A model generated the notes under the pieces. The model worked only from the letters and a program-made list of their open reading frames with translations. It searched no databases and had not been told where the DNA came from. A program made the position numbers and the translations under genes. A stretch of 64,000 bases of DNA from Clostridiales bacterium. GTDB taxonomy: Bacteria; Bacillota; Clostridia; Christensenellales; Aristaeellaceae. Shown here one piece after another: positions 50,726 to 58,965 of the stretch. Where the stretch lies: positions 34,771 to 98,770 of the forward strand of contig SVGJ01000002.1 of the NCBI GenBank assembly GCA_015056415.1, given 5' to 3'. How positions within the stretch are numbered: position 1 is the first letter of the stretch; each line of letters opens with the position of its first letter.

Positions 50726-53351
50726 ATGCCGTCACCATCAGGCTGGCGCCGCGCGGCGTCTTGCTGACGATGATCTGCTTTTCGATCCGCTCCTCCAGGT
50801 CATGCACATGGGAGATAATGCCGATGAGGCGCTTGCCTCCCGCCAGCTCCGAAAGCACCTGAAGGGAATTGCGCAGGGCGTTTTCGTCCAGGGTGCCAAA
50901 GCCCTCGTCAATGAACATGGCCTCCATGCGGATGGCGCCGCTCTGGCCCTGCACCACATCGGAAAGGCCCAGCGCCAGGGCCAGGCTGGCCAGGAAGCTC
51001 TCGCCGCCGGAAAGGGTGGATACATCGCGCCACTGACCGGTGCTGCGGTCCAGCACGTCCAGATCAAGGCCGCTCTGGCGCACCCTGTCCCGGGCCTCCT
51101 CCTTGCAGCGCAGGGTGAACATCCCCTCGGTCAGCACGGTAAGGCGCTTGTTGGCGGCAGCCACCACCTGCTTGAAATAATACTGCTGCACATAGGCCTC
51201 AAAGGTCAGCTTGGCCCGACCGCCGCCGGCCTGGCCGGAGCAGCAGGCGTAAAGATCCCGGATCACGGCCCAGTTTTCTTCCTTGCGCTTCATCTGCCTG
51301 CGGGCTTCCCGTATCTCCCCCAGCGCGTCCTGATGCAGCGTCAGCCTGCCCGCCATGACGGCGGCATCCTGCTCCGCCGCTTTTCTGGCGGCCTGCGCGG
51401 CGCTGCGCTGCTCCTCCAGGGCGGAAAGCTCCACCTTTTCCTTTTGCTTCAGCTTTTCCCGCAATTGCGCCGCCTGATCCAGCAGGGAGGTCTTCTGTTC
51501 GCTGTAGCGGCGAAGCTCCCGATCCATTTTGTCCATTTCTTTTTCGGACAGCTTTGCCAGCCGATAATCCTGTTCGTTCTCAAACCCGTGGGCGGCCAGC
51601 TGCTCCCGGAAGCTTTCATACAGCGCCTTTTCCCGCCCGGCGAGCTCCTCCAGCCGCTCCCTGCCCTGACGCGCGATCTCCCGGCTCTTTTCCGCCTGAA
51701 GCAGCAGGGCGTTCAGCTCCTTCCGGGCGTTTTCCACGGCCTGCCGGTATCGCTGAGCCATGCTTTGCTTTTCCTCCGCGCGCTGCCTGAGACCATCTTC
51801 CGTTTCATCCTCGGCCAGCTGAGTTTCCCGCAGGCGGTTCTTCGCGGCATCCAGGGCGGCACGGATAGCGGCCAGCGCCTCGTTGGCGTCGCCCAACTGA
51901 CGGGAGGCTTCACGCTGCGCGCGCTCCGCCTGCTCCATCTCCTCTTTGGTCACGGCATCCCCGGTCAGGCAGGCCGGGGCGGGGTGGCTTGTCGCGCCGC
52001 AGACAGGGCAGGGCATTCCCTCCGCCAGCGAGGCGGCCAGCAGACCTGCCTGGCTGGCGTAGTAGCCTTCCTTGGCGGCGGTATAGGCCGCGTCGGCAGA
52101 TTTGCTCCTGGAGAGCAGCTCCTCCATGGTCTTTATCTGCCTGGCCAGCAGCTTTTGTTGCTTTTCCCTTTCCTTCAGCACGGGGATGCAGTCCTCCAGC
52201 TGCTTCGCCTGGGCCAGCAGCGCGTCTGCTTCCGGCACGAGGCTTTCCGCCTCCGCCATGTGTGCCTGGGCCGCCGGCAGCTGTTCCTGCGCTTGCGCCA
52301 GCGCTTCCCCTGCCTGCCGCAGCGCCTCCGCCTGCTGATGATATTCCTCCCGGGCCCTGAGCAGCAGCGCCTCGCCGGGCAGCACCTCCAGGGCCTTGCG
52401 GGCCTGATTCAGCTGCCGGGCCTGATCGTCCATATCGCTTTGCCTGCTCAAGACCTTGGCAAGACCTGCCTCCGCCTGCTCCAGGGCAGTGAAATCCGCA
52501 TTGACCGCCTTGCCCTGCTCGATGGCGGCAATGAGCTGATTGGCTTGCTTTTCCGCCTGCTCCTTCCGCGTTTGCGCCTGACTCATCACCTGCGATTCGT
52601 GGGTGATGAGCCTTTCAAGGATCTCCGCCAGCAGATCGGCATATTTTGGATCGCCGGTATACTGCTGCAGGATCTCCCTTTCGGCAAAGTCAGCCTCCGG
52701 GTCGATCCTTCCGGCGGCGATGAGAACACGGTGCTCCAGGGATTCCCGCTCCTTTTTGCAGGAGGCGTTCATCTCGCTGAGCCTTTTCTGCATGGCTTCG
52801 TAAAAGCCGGTATTGAACAGCTTTTGAAACAGGGCCTTCCGCTCATCGGAGGAGGCATTGAGTATCTTGAGGAAATCCCCCTGGGCGATCATCACCGTCT
52901 GGGTGAACTGATCCTGGGTGAGGCCCAGCAGCTCGTGCACCCTGGCGTTCACATCCGAAAGGCCGTGGATCATCTCGCCGGTGTCCAGGTTGGTCATTTC
53001 GGCATTGGCTGTCTGAGTGGTGGTACCTTCGCCGGTGAGCTTGGGGCGGATGTACTCCGGGTTGCGGCGGATCCGCCAGGTTTCCGCCCTGTGGCGGAAG
53101 GTAAACTCCACATAGGTCTCCGTTCTGGGCAGGGCGTAATCGGATCGGAAGGATTTGCTCCTGCGCCGCTCCTTGCCGCCGGAGGCCTCGCCGTACAGGG
53201 CGAAGCTGATGGCGTCGAAGATGGTGGTCTTGCCCGCACCCGTATCCCCGGCGATCAGGAACAGCCCCGTTTCGCCAAAGACGCCAAAGTCGATCTCCGT
53301 TTGCGCGGCATAGGGGCCGAAGGCGGACAGAACCAGCTTAACGGGCTTCAT
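50724..53351 (-). CDS. sbcC: SbcC, nuclease-associated SMC-like ATPase
   Basis: The protein has 875 residues, somewhat short for SbcC. The Walker A loop is LFLIAGDTGAGKTTIFDAIS (35-42). The zinc hook is at about 448 (GMPCPVCGATSHPAPA, C-x-x-C) between two long coiled-coil arms. The ABC signature is VSTLSGGESFLASLALALGL and Walker B is AMFIDEGFGTLDENALRNSL. With SbcD it forms the bacterial Mre11-Rad50 complex that opens hairpins and trims DNA ends. Its start overlaps the end of sbcD by 14 bp, showing coupling. Confidence 0.96.
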   Translation of the reverse strand: MKPVKLVLSAFGPYAAQTEIDFGVFGETGLFLIAGDTGAGKTTIFDAISFALYGEASGGKERRRSKSFRSDYALPRTETYVEFTFRHRAETWRIRRNPEYIRPKLTGEGTTTQTANAEMTNLDTGEMIHGLSDVNARVHELLGLTQDQFTQTVMIAQGDFLKILNASSDERKALFQKLFNTGFYEAMQKRLSEMNASCKKERESLEHRVLIAAGRIDPEADFAEREILQQYTGDPKYADLLAEILERLITHESQVMSQAQTRKEQAEKQANQLIAAIEQGKAVNADFTALEQAEAGLAKVLSRQSDMDDQARQLNQARKALEVLPGEALLLRAREEYHQQAEALRQAGEALAQAQEQLPAAQAHMAEAESLVPEADALLAQAKQLEDCIPVLKEREKQQKLLARQIKTMEELLSRSKSADAAYTAAKEGYYASQAGLLAASLAEGMPCPVCGATSHPAPACLTGDAVTKEEMEQAERAQREASRQLGDANEALAAIRAALDAAKNRLRETQLAEDETEDGLRQRAEEKQSMAQRYRQAVENARKELNALLLQAEKSREIARQGRERLEELAGREKALYESFREQLAAHGFENEQDYRLAKLSEKEMDKMDRELRRYSEQKTSLLDQAAQLREKLKQKEKVELSALEEQRSAAQAARKAAEQDAAVMAGRLTLHQDALGEIREARRQMKRKEENWAVIRDLYACCSGQAGGGRAKLTFEAYVQQYYFKQVVAAANKRLTVLTEGMFTLRCKEEARDRVRQSGLDLDVLDRSTGQWRDVSTLSGGESFLASLALALGLSDVVQGQSGAIRMEAMFIDEGFGTLDENALRNSLQVLSELAGGKRLIGIISHVHDLEERIEKQIIVSKTPRGASLMVTA

Positions 53352-54471
53352 AGGGCGCTTCCTCCAATTCTCTGATCACCTTGTCCAGCACCTTGCGGTG
53401 GGCCTGTGTGGGCAGCTGATCGTTATTCTGCAGGCGGTAAAAATCGCAGAAGAGCTCCCCGGCGGATTTGTTCTCCATCGCCTCGGTGGCCAGCACGGTG
53501 ATATCCTGCCTGGTGCGGGAATTAACGATGGAGAACTTCAGCATATTGGGGAAATTCACCGAAAGCGTCACCCGGGCATCCGGAGGCACCAGCTCGTCGC
53601 GCAGGGTGATCCACACATAATCCTCGGAATAGGGGAGCTGCATAAGCTCCTCCAGCTTTCCCTCGATCAGCCGCACATCCCGCACCGGGTACAGGGGGAT
53701 TTTCCGCACCTGAACGGAGCCCTTTTCCTCCATGTCCACCACGGTAACGCTCTTGCTATGGTTTGCCTCGGAAAAGGAATACTTCAGTGGTGAGCCCGCG
53801 TAGCGCAGCGTTTCCCGGCCCACCCGCTGCGCCCTGTGGATATGCCCCAGGGCCACGTAATCGAAGCCGTCAAACACGGCGGCGTCGATCTGGTCCAGCC
53901 CGCCCGCCATATGCTCCTCGGAATCGGAGGTCACGCTGCCGGTGATGAACTGGTGGGCCAGAAGCACATTGCGCCTGGCCGGATCGATCCGGGTGTTGCG
54001 GATCACCGCGGCAACGGCGTCCTGATAGGAATTGATCTTTTCACCGGGCAGAAAGCGTTTCACCTGGGCAGGCCGCACAAACGGCAGCAGCCAGACGGAC
54101 AGCTCCCCGTCCTTATCCCGCAATTCCACCTGCTGCAGGCGGCCGTCGAAGCTTTCCGACACGTACACGCCGGCGGTTTTCAGCAACGACGCGAAATAGG
54201 AGATCCGCAGCGCCGAATCATGATTGCCGCTGACGACGAACACCTTCTTGCTCGCTTCCGCCAGCCTGGAAACGAACCTGTCGAACAGCGCCATGGCCTC
54301 TGCCTGGGGGGTAGCCCGCTGGTATACATCCCCGGCGATGAGCACGGCGTCCGCCTTCTCCTCCTCCGTGATGGACAGGATCTGCTCCAGAATGGCCTCC
54401 TGGTCGGCAAGAAGGGAAAGGTCGTTCATCTGCTTGCCCAGATGCAGATCCGAAAGATGGATGAATCTCAT
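53338..54471 (-). CDS. sbcD: SbcD, Mre11-like nuclease subunit
   Basis: The protein has 377 residues; AGGAGG lies 9 nt before ATG 54471. The phosphodiesterase motifs are RFIHLSDLHLGKQMNDLSLL (motif I), VLIAGDVYQRATPQAEAMAL (II), VFVVSGNHDSALRISYFASL (III), VLLAHQFITGS (IV) and YVALGHIHRAQRVG (V). These bind two manganese ions. C-terminal capping domain follows. First gene of the sbcDC operon. Confidence 0.96.
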   Translation of the reverse strand: MRFIHLSDLHLGKQMNDLSLLADQEAILEQILSITEEEKADAVLIAGDVYQRATPQAEAMALFDRFVSRLAEASKKVFVVSGNHDSALRISYFASLLKTAGVYVSESFDGRLQQVELRDKDGELSVWLLPFVRPAQVKRFLPGEKINSYQDAVAAVIRNTRIDPARRNVLLAHQFITGSVTSDSEEHMAGGLDQIDAAVFDGFDYVALGHIHRAQRVGRETLRYAGSPLKYSFSEANHSKSVTVVDMEEKGSVQVRKIPLYPVRDVRLIEGKLEELMQLPYSEDYVWITLRDELVPPDARVTLSVNFPNMLKFSIVNSRTRQDITVLATEAMENKSAGELFCDFYRLQNNDQLPTQAHRKVLDKVIRELEEAPYEAR

Positions 54472-54528
54472 GCCGCGTCGCCTCCTGGTGGTTTGCTATG
54501 CTGCTCCGGCTTGTCACAGGCTGAATTC

Positions 54529-54557
54529 ATGATAGCAACGCGCCGGGTGATTGTCAA
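54529..54557 (-). promoter_or_regulatory. Promoter of sbcDC
   Basis: Minus strand TTGACA (54557-54552), 17 bp, TATCAT (54534-54529), 58 bp before ATG 54471. Confidence 0.75.
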
Positions 54558-54604
54558 TAATGGGCGATAAAGCCGATGACCACCAAAAAGGCATAAAGAG
54601 CAAT

Positions 54605-54640
54605 CAAAAAAACCGGCCGCTTACACGCGACCGGCCTTTT
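54605..54640 (-). terminator. Terminator of the FUSC gene
   Basis: CCGGTCGC/GCGGCCGG stem (one wobble) with a 6-nt loop, followed on the minus strand by a run of seven T. The left arm contains the last codons of the gene. Confidence 0.82.
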
Positions 54641-55163
54641 TGTGTAATTGATCGAGCCAGTGAACCACACGCTCCCGGGGCAGGAGCCAGTTCACCAGCA
54701 GCGCTATGGCCACGCCGATACCGGTGTCCAGCATACGGTCGAGGGAGTAACTGATGTAGGTCTCCACCGGGGTGTTGAACAGAATGATACACAACACCAC
54801 GCCGCCGGGCTGCACCGCACCGGGCCAATGGAATGCCTGGCTGACCAGGATCAGCACCACCACGCCCGCGAACAGGAACAACAGCATGGGCAGATGCTTG
54901 CTTCCATCCGGATAGAAGATGATGTACAGCCGGAACAGCAGCATGCCCAGCAGACCGCCGATGATGGTGCCGAAGAAGCGGTTGCCGCCGTTCAGGCGGG
55001 AGTTATCCATATCGCTGCCCACGCCGAAGATGGCGCCGATGCAGGCAAAGGTGGGGTTACGCCCCACCAGGAAGTAAAGCAGCGCGCACAGGGTAGCCGC
55101 CAGAGCCGTTTTGATATTGCGCTGGCCCACGTGCAGGTGAAGGTGATATTTGCTCAGATCCAT
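54621..55163 (-). CDS. FUSC/aromatic-acid-exporter-like membrane protein
   Basis: The protein has 180 residues. It starts MDLSKYHLHLHVGQRNIKTA, then LAATLCALLYFLVG, FACIGAIFGVGSDMDNSRLN, FFGTIIGGLLGMLLFRLYII, VVVLILVSQAFHWPGAVQPG and GVVLCIILFNT, giving about six membrane segments. This is the N-terminal half of FUSC/ArAE proteins with the conserved R-x-x-G-T-x-x-G pattern. Short versions lacking the cytoplasmic half are common in Firmicutes. Export of aromatic or other acids is assumed from the family only. Confidence 0.82.
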   Translation of the reverse strand: MDLSKYHLHLHVGQRNIKTALAATLCALLYFLVGRNPTFACIGAIFGVGSDMDNSRLNGGNRFFGTIIGGLLGMLLFRLYIIFYPDGSKHLPMLLFLFAGVVVLILVSQAFHWPGAVQPGGVVLCIILFNTPVETYISYSLDRMLDTGIGVAIALLVNWLLPRERVVHWLDQLHKKAGRV

Positions 55164-55203
55164 ACTGACCCGTCCTTATCTTTTGTTGGCAAAGCCGGGG
55201 TCT

Positions 55204-55231
55204 ATTATAGCACGGAAATGGCCGGTTGCAA
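55204..55231 (-). promoter_or_regulatory. Promoter of the FUSC gene
   Basis: Minus strand TTGCAA (55231-55226), 16 bp, TATAAT (55209-55204), 41 bp before ATG 55163. Confidence 0.68.
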
Positions 55232-55326
55232 GTGTTTATCTGAGCTTTTTTGAGAGATACGGCACCAGGTCGTCATCCTTGCGGCAGGTATCGTACCGGC
55301 CTGACGCCCGATCCTGACGGACGTCC

Positions 55327-56220
55327 TTATCCGAATAGCAGGTCATTGATCTTTTCCAGTATGGCGTCCATATTCTCGTCGGAATACTCGATCTCGGAGG
55401 AATACAGCCTTGCCAGCTCCGGCAGATCGTCCCGGAGCATACGCCGCAAAAGCTTCCATATCAGCCAGCAATAGACCGCTCTGCCCTGCAGGTCGCCGTC
55501 CTCCAGCGCGCCGGCCAGGTGCCGGAACAGCAGATAGCACATCAGCTGCTCCAGGGGAACCTCCCAGCGGGGCTCGACCGGCCGCTCCGGCTCTTCCAGG
55601 CGACGCAGCACGGCGGGCCAGGCGTCGTCCAGGCGCTCCAGCCCCATGAGGAGTTCCTCCCAGGCGGCATAGTCGATGGTCATGTCCGCTCCACAGGCCC
55701 GCAGGATGTTTTCCACCCGACGCTCCATGGGCAGACCGCGATCCTGCGCCATGACCATAAGCCTTTCCCGGAAGGCCAGGAACGCCGTGTCCATCTCCTG
55801 TGCTTCGCCGTCCTCCTCCAGGGTGATCAGCCTCATGGGCTCCTCCCGGGTGAGGATCAGTTCCGCCGCCGCCTCGCAGCACAGGCCCAGACCCATTTCC
55901 GTGCGATCCGAAAGAAAATTGCGGAAGCGGGGATGATCGGCGCAGATCTGGCACAGGCTATCCTCGCCCAGTTCAAGGATCAAATCGCACAGACCCTGCT
56001 GATTCAGGAAAGGGCAGCGCTCCCCTTCACCCAGGCGGAAGCAGCCGTTTTCAGCGTCGATATTCTCCCGCAGGCGGCGGCCCATCTCGCCCTGCACCAG
56101 GCGGAACCTGTCCATGGAATCCGCGTCCACATCGATCTCCCAGCCGATGCAGCAGCTGTGGCGGCAAGCCCCCGCGATGCACCGGAACGCCGGGTAGTAA
56201 TCCGGCACGATCAGCTTCAT
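55327..56220 (-). CDS. FliB-like lysine N-methylase family protein
   Basis: The protein has 297 residues. The N-terminus has YYPAFRCIAGACRHSCCIGW (Cys14, Cys19, Cys23, Cys24), then ERCPFLNQQGLCDLILELGE, SLCQICADHPRFRNF and LGLCCEAAAELIL. The cysteine pattern is that of the FliB/YkgJ group, thought to carry an iron-sulfur or metal centre and, in Salmonella, to methylate flagellin lysines. No flagellar gene lies in the window, so another substrate is possible. Its ATG overlaps the stop of the ferritin-like gene (ATGA). Confidence 0.8.
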   Translation of the reverse strand: MKLIVPDYYPAFRCIAGACRHSCCIGWEIDVDADSMDRFRLVQGEMGRRLRENIDAENGCFRLGEGERCPFLNQQGLCDLILELGEDSLCQICADHPRFRNFLSDRTEMGLGLCCEAAAELILTREEPMRLITLEEDGEAQEMDTAFLAFRERLMVMAQDRGLPMERRVENILRACGADMTIDYAAWEELLMGLERLDDAWPAVLRRLEEPERPVEPRWEVPLEQLMCYLLFRHLAGALEDGDLQGRAVYCWLIWKLLRRMLRDDLPELARLYSSEIEYSDENMDAILEKINDLLFG

Positions 56221-56675
56221 AAGCGCTCCAGCTTCTTCTTCAACTCAGCCAGATGGAAGCTTTCCTCCGCCGCGATGCTGGTGAAGGCCTCGGCAATATC
56301 GGGATTCGCGCACTTCTCCGCAAAAGCCATATAGTTTTCCACCGCTGTCTTTTCGCTTTCGGCTGCAAATTCATACAGGCCATTCAGTGTATCCAGGCCC
56401 TTGGCCCGCTCCAGCTCCATCACGCCGCCGGGAAAGAGCATTTCCGCCGCCATGGCCTGCATAAGCATACGCTCCTGGGCAGCATCGCCGGGGCAAGCCT
56501 CCTTCATGGCGGAAAAACGGCGCAGGTGTTCCTTTTCATCGGCGAGGATCTCGCGGATGCCTGCCGTCACCTGCTCATTCCTGGCCAGCATCAGCGCCCG
56601 CTCATACACACGGATCGCGCGGCGTTCCATTTCCACCGCCACGCATAGCGCCTGCTGTTCATTCCGAACGATCAT
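56217..56675 (-). CDS. Rubrerythrin/ferritin-like diiron protein
   Basis: The protein has 152 residues, AAGGAGG before ATG. A four-helix bundle is suggested with two metal motifs: residues 15-53 (VEMERRAIRVYERAL, then ILADEKEHLRRFSAM with E-x-x-H) and 95-146 (FAAESEKTAVENYMAFAEKC, then IAAEESFHLAELKKK). This E...E-x-x-H pattern twice matches the ferritin-like superfamily. No C-terminal rubredoxin domain. Likely role in peroxide or iron handling. The gene starts just left of a DnaA-box cluster, which therefore occupies its promoter region. Confidence 0.82.
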   Translation of the reverse strand: MIVRNEQQALCVAVEMERRAIRVYERALMLARNEQVTAGIREILADEKEHLRRFSAMKEACPGDAAQERMLMQAMAAEMLFPGGVMELERAKGLDTLNGLYEFAAESEKTAVENYMAFAEKCANPDIAEAFTSIAAEESFHLAELKKKLERL

Positions 56676-56705
56676 GCTTCTTTTCCTCCTTGCTTTTGCA
56701 CAAAC

Positions 56706-56800
56706 TTATCCACAGGCTTATCCACAGCTGTTTATAAATTCATGCATATACATTAGTTTATCCACATTATCCACAGTTTTTCCACAGGTATTGGGGATAA
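56706..56800. promoter_or_regulatory. Cluster of DnaA boxes
   Basis: Four perfect TTATCCACA 9-mers lie at 56706, 56718, 56758 and 56767 (the last two directly abutting). A fifth with one mismatch (TTTTCCACA) is at 56778 and a reverse near-match (TGGGGATAA) at 56792. A 31-bp AT-rich stretch (56727-56757) lies between box 2 and box 3. All strong boxes point the same way. dnaA, dnaN or gyrase genes are not in the window, so this may be a DnaA-titration or regulatory site rather than the main origin. Confidence 0.85.
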
Positions 56801-56801
56801 A

Positions 56802-57356
56802 TCAACTTCGCGTGGGGCAAAAATCACATTCTTCGCCATGAGCGTTGATGACGCCAATAGCCTGCAGATAGGAATAAATGATCACCGAGCCCACGAATTT
56901 CATGCCCCGCTTCTTCAAATCACGGGAGATCGCATCCGAAAGGGGCGAGGTCGTGCGCAGCGTATACGGCTCCGCCACGGTTTTCCCCTCTGTGAAGCGC
57001 CAGATGTATGCGTCAAAGGAGCCGAACTCCCGCTGGATATCCCGGAATACCCGGGCGTTGGTCACGCTGGCGTTCACCTTCAGCCGGTTGCGGATGATCC
57101 CCGGGTCGTTCATGAGGGCAAGGCGTTTGGCTTCGTCAAAGCGGCTGACTCTTTCCACATCGAAGCCCTCATAAGCCGCGCGGAAGGCCTCCCGCTTGTT
57201 CAGTACGCATTCCCACGAAAGCCCTGCCTGGAAGCCCTCCAGGATCAGCAGCTCAAACAGCGCGTCATCCTTGTGCACAGGGACGCCCCATTCCTCATCA
57301 TGATAGCGGACGTAGAGGGGATTTTTCTCATTGGCCCATTCGCAGCGGCAAACCAT
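56802..57356 (-). CDS. tag: DNA-3-methyladenine glycosylase I
   Basis: The protein has 184 residues, normal for Tag. ATG 57356 (MVCRCEWANEKNPLYVRYHD) has AGGTGAGG upstream. YHDEEWGVPVHKDDALFELL, ILEGFQAGLSWECVLNKREA and FVGSVIIYSYLQAIGVINAH are family signatures, and the final EECDFCPT supplies zinc cysteines together with Cys3. It removes 3-methyladenine from DNA. The 3-prime end abuts the DnaA-box cluster (stop at 56802). Confidence 0.95.
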   Translation of the reverse strand: MVCRCEWANEKNPLYVRYHDEEWGVPVHKDDALFELLILEGFQAGLSWECVLNKREAFRAAYEGFDVERVSRFDEAKRLALMNDPGIIRNRLKVNASVTNARVFRDIQREFGSFDAYIWRFTEGKTVAEPYTLRTTSPLSDAISRDLKKRGMKFVGSVIIYSYLQAIGVINAHGEECDFCPTRS

Positions 57357-57370
57357 ATTCCTCACCTGAT

Positions 57371-57400
57371 GAAAAAATGCAGGCCCCATCAGGAGCCTGC
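57371..57400 (-). terminator. Terminator of the DUF1858 gene
   Basis: GCAGGC (57379-57384) and GCCTGC (57395-57400) with a 10-nt loop, then ATTTTTTC on the minus strand, 12 bp beyond the stop. Confidence 0.75.
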
Positions 57401-57411
57401 TTGCTTGTGGA

Positions 57412-57615
57412 TTACTGCTTCTCGGCGAAGAACTCGTTCAGCTGATGAACCAGCTCGTCGCAGTTGGCGCCGTGGGCCATGCAGGCCTGCTCGATGGTCT
57501 CAGACACAGCGTGGGGGCAGCCCAGGCAGTGCATGCCAAATTCCATAAAGATACGGGCGGTGTTGCGGTCAGCGTTCAGCACCTGCGCCAGGGTCATGTT
57601 CTTTTCAACCGTCAT
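57412..57615 (-). CDS. DUF1858/redox-disulfide small protein
   Basis: The protein has 67 residues from ATG 57615 (MTVEKNMTLAQVLNADRNTA); ATG 57639 or 57627 would add up to eight residues. FMEFGMHCLGCPHAVSETIE carries the C-x-x-C of the hybrid-cluster-protein-associated redox disulfide domain (DUF1858, TIGR03980). Such proteins are thought to act in redox or nitrosative stress in anaerobes. Monocistronic with its own promoter and terminator. Confidence 0.85.
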   Translation of the reverse strand: MTVEKNMTLAQVLNADRNTARIFMEFGMHCLGCPHAVSETIEQACMAHGANCDELVHQLNEFFAEKQ

Positions 57616-57650
57616 GGTAATAATCATCCTTTCACACATAGTGTACCGTC

Positions 57651-57679
57651 ATGATACTGCAATCGATGGGTTCTGTCAA
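57651..57679 (-). promoter_or_regulatory. Promoter of the DUF1858 gene
   Basis: Minus strand TTGACA (57679-57674), 17 bp, TATCAT (57656-57651), 36 bp before ATG 57615. Confidence 0.75.
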
Positions 57680-57687
57680 GCCATAGC

Positions 57688-58965
57688 TTACAGCACGGCG
57701 ATATCCTTGAGCATGATCCGCTGGGGGCCTTCGTAGGCGCCGGAGACGGTGGTCTCAGCGGAGAGCCTCATGCCCTTGAGGGCGTCGGAGAGCTTGGCGC
57801 TCATGGTGATGCCGGTAACAGGCACGGTCTTCTCGCCATCGAAGTAATACGCCAGGCGGATCTCGCCGCCGATGTAATCGTTGTACAGGTCCAGCTGCAA
57901 GCCGGACATGGACACGATGTCCAGGCAGGGCTGAGCTTTCATTTCTTCCACAGAAATGCTGCCAGGCTTCACCTGAGCGCAGCGCAGGCTGCCGCTGGGC
58001 TTTTCCACCTTCAGATACTGGCCGAAGCGGCTGGCGCCGAAGTAGCCCTTCACCACGCCGTTTTCGATGACGCAGGTGTCGCTGAGCTCCATACCGTCAT
58101 CGTCAAAGCGGGCGGACTGTTCGCTGCCCTCCACCACGGATTTCATCGTCACGGTGAGCTTGTCACCATCGCCGTCCTGCTGCAGATCGTCGCCCTGATG
58201 GTGCAGATTGGCATGGGAATACACGGCGGCATAGTTCAGGTCAAAGGCCAGCTCCCTGATCAGCTCGCTGATCTCGTGGGGACGCAGGATAGCGTTCACG
58301 GTCATGGGCACGGCGGGCTTCACAGCCTCAGAGCGAGCCTTGACCTCCTGCATCTTCTCGGCGATCTCGGCAGTGATCTTCTCCGCGTCGAACTCAGTGA
58401 AGCGGTAGTCTTCGTAGAGCTCCACGGATTCCTTTTCCGTGGTGAAGGTGGGGATGGCCTCGATCATGGCGCGATGGGTGATCTGCGTCTTGTCCACGCC
58501 GCGGCTGTTCATCACGCGCACCGTATCGCGGTAGAGGAAGACCTCGCAGGCGTTGATGGAGCCACCGGGCAGGGTATCCGCGGCAAAGACGGCGTCAGCA
58601 ATTTTGACGCCCAGCTCCTTCATGTCGCAATCCTTCATGTTGGTAGGCAACTCAGCGGTGAGCTCGCCGCCCTCGGGCAGGTCGTAGGGCTGATTGGAGA
58701 CCAGCCTGGCCCTGGCCACGGCGGCCTCGATCTTGGCAGCGATATCCTCTTCCGTCATGGAGCGGTACACCGCGAAGGTGGAATCGCCCTTGGCTCCGTC
58801 GTGATCCACATACACCGTCACGCTGGTGGACACAGTATCCGTAGCGCGGACAGTTTCCAGAGAGCGGTGCACGAAAAACAGTTCATAGGACAGGGTGGCC
58901 TTTTCCGTGATGCGCCATCCATCCACATGCTGGTTCTTTTCCAGCAGATTCTTTACCGTCATCAT
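57688..58965 (-). CDS. pmbA: TldE/PmbA metalloprotease-family subunit
   Basis: The protein has 425 residues. ATG 58965 overlaps the tldD stop (ATGATG). It lacks the H-E-x-x-x-H motif, as expected for the TldE/PmbA partner, and has family parts AAAVARARLVSNQPYDLPEG-like text near 90, FGASRFGQYLKVEKPSGSLR and VSMSGLQLDLYNDYIGGEIR. TldD and TldE form a heterodimeric zinc protease that degrades unfolded peptides and matures some ribosomal peptides such as microcin B17. It is shorter and more divergent than E. coli PmbA. Confidence 0.85.
   Translation of the reverse strand: MMTVKNLLEKNQHVDGWRITEKATLSYELFFVHRSLETVRATDTVSTSVTVYVDHDGAKGDSTFAVYRSMTEEDIAAKIEAAVARARLVSNQPYDLPEGGELTAELPTNMKDCDMKELGVKIADAVFAADTLPGGSINACEVFLYRDTVRVMNSRGVDKTQITHRAMIEAIPTFTTEKESVELYEDYRFTEFDAEKITAEIAEKMQEVKARSEAVKPAVPMTVNAILRPHEISELIRELAFDLNYAAVYSHANLHHQGDDLQQDGDGDKLTVTMKSVVEGSEQSARFDDDGMELSDTCVIENGVVKGYFGASRFGQYLKVEKPSGSLRCAQVKPGSISVEEMKAQPCLDIVSMSGLQLDLYNDYIGGEIRLAYYFDGEKTVPVTGITMSAKLSDALKGMRLSAETTVSGAYEGPQRIMLKDIAVL

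Noticed and set aside
50661..53375. A 904-codon plus-strand frame
   Set aside because: It is antisense to sbcC, which shows Walker A, zinc hook, signature and Walker B.
55233..55326. About 30 open codons ending in DDDLVPYLSKKLR downstream of the FliB-like gene, one frame off
   Set aside because: It could be the tail of a longer FliB-like protein after a frameshift, but there is no start signal and the stretch is too short to support a gene.
56706..56800. Calling the DnaA-box cluster the chromosomal origin
   Set aside because: dnaA, dnaN, recF and gyrB are absent nearby and replication skew cannot be seen from one window, so only a DnaA-box cluster is claimed.
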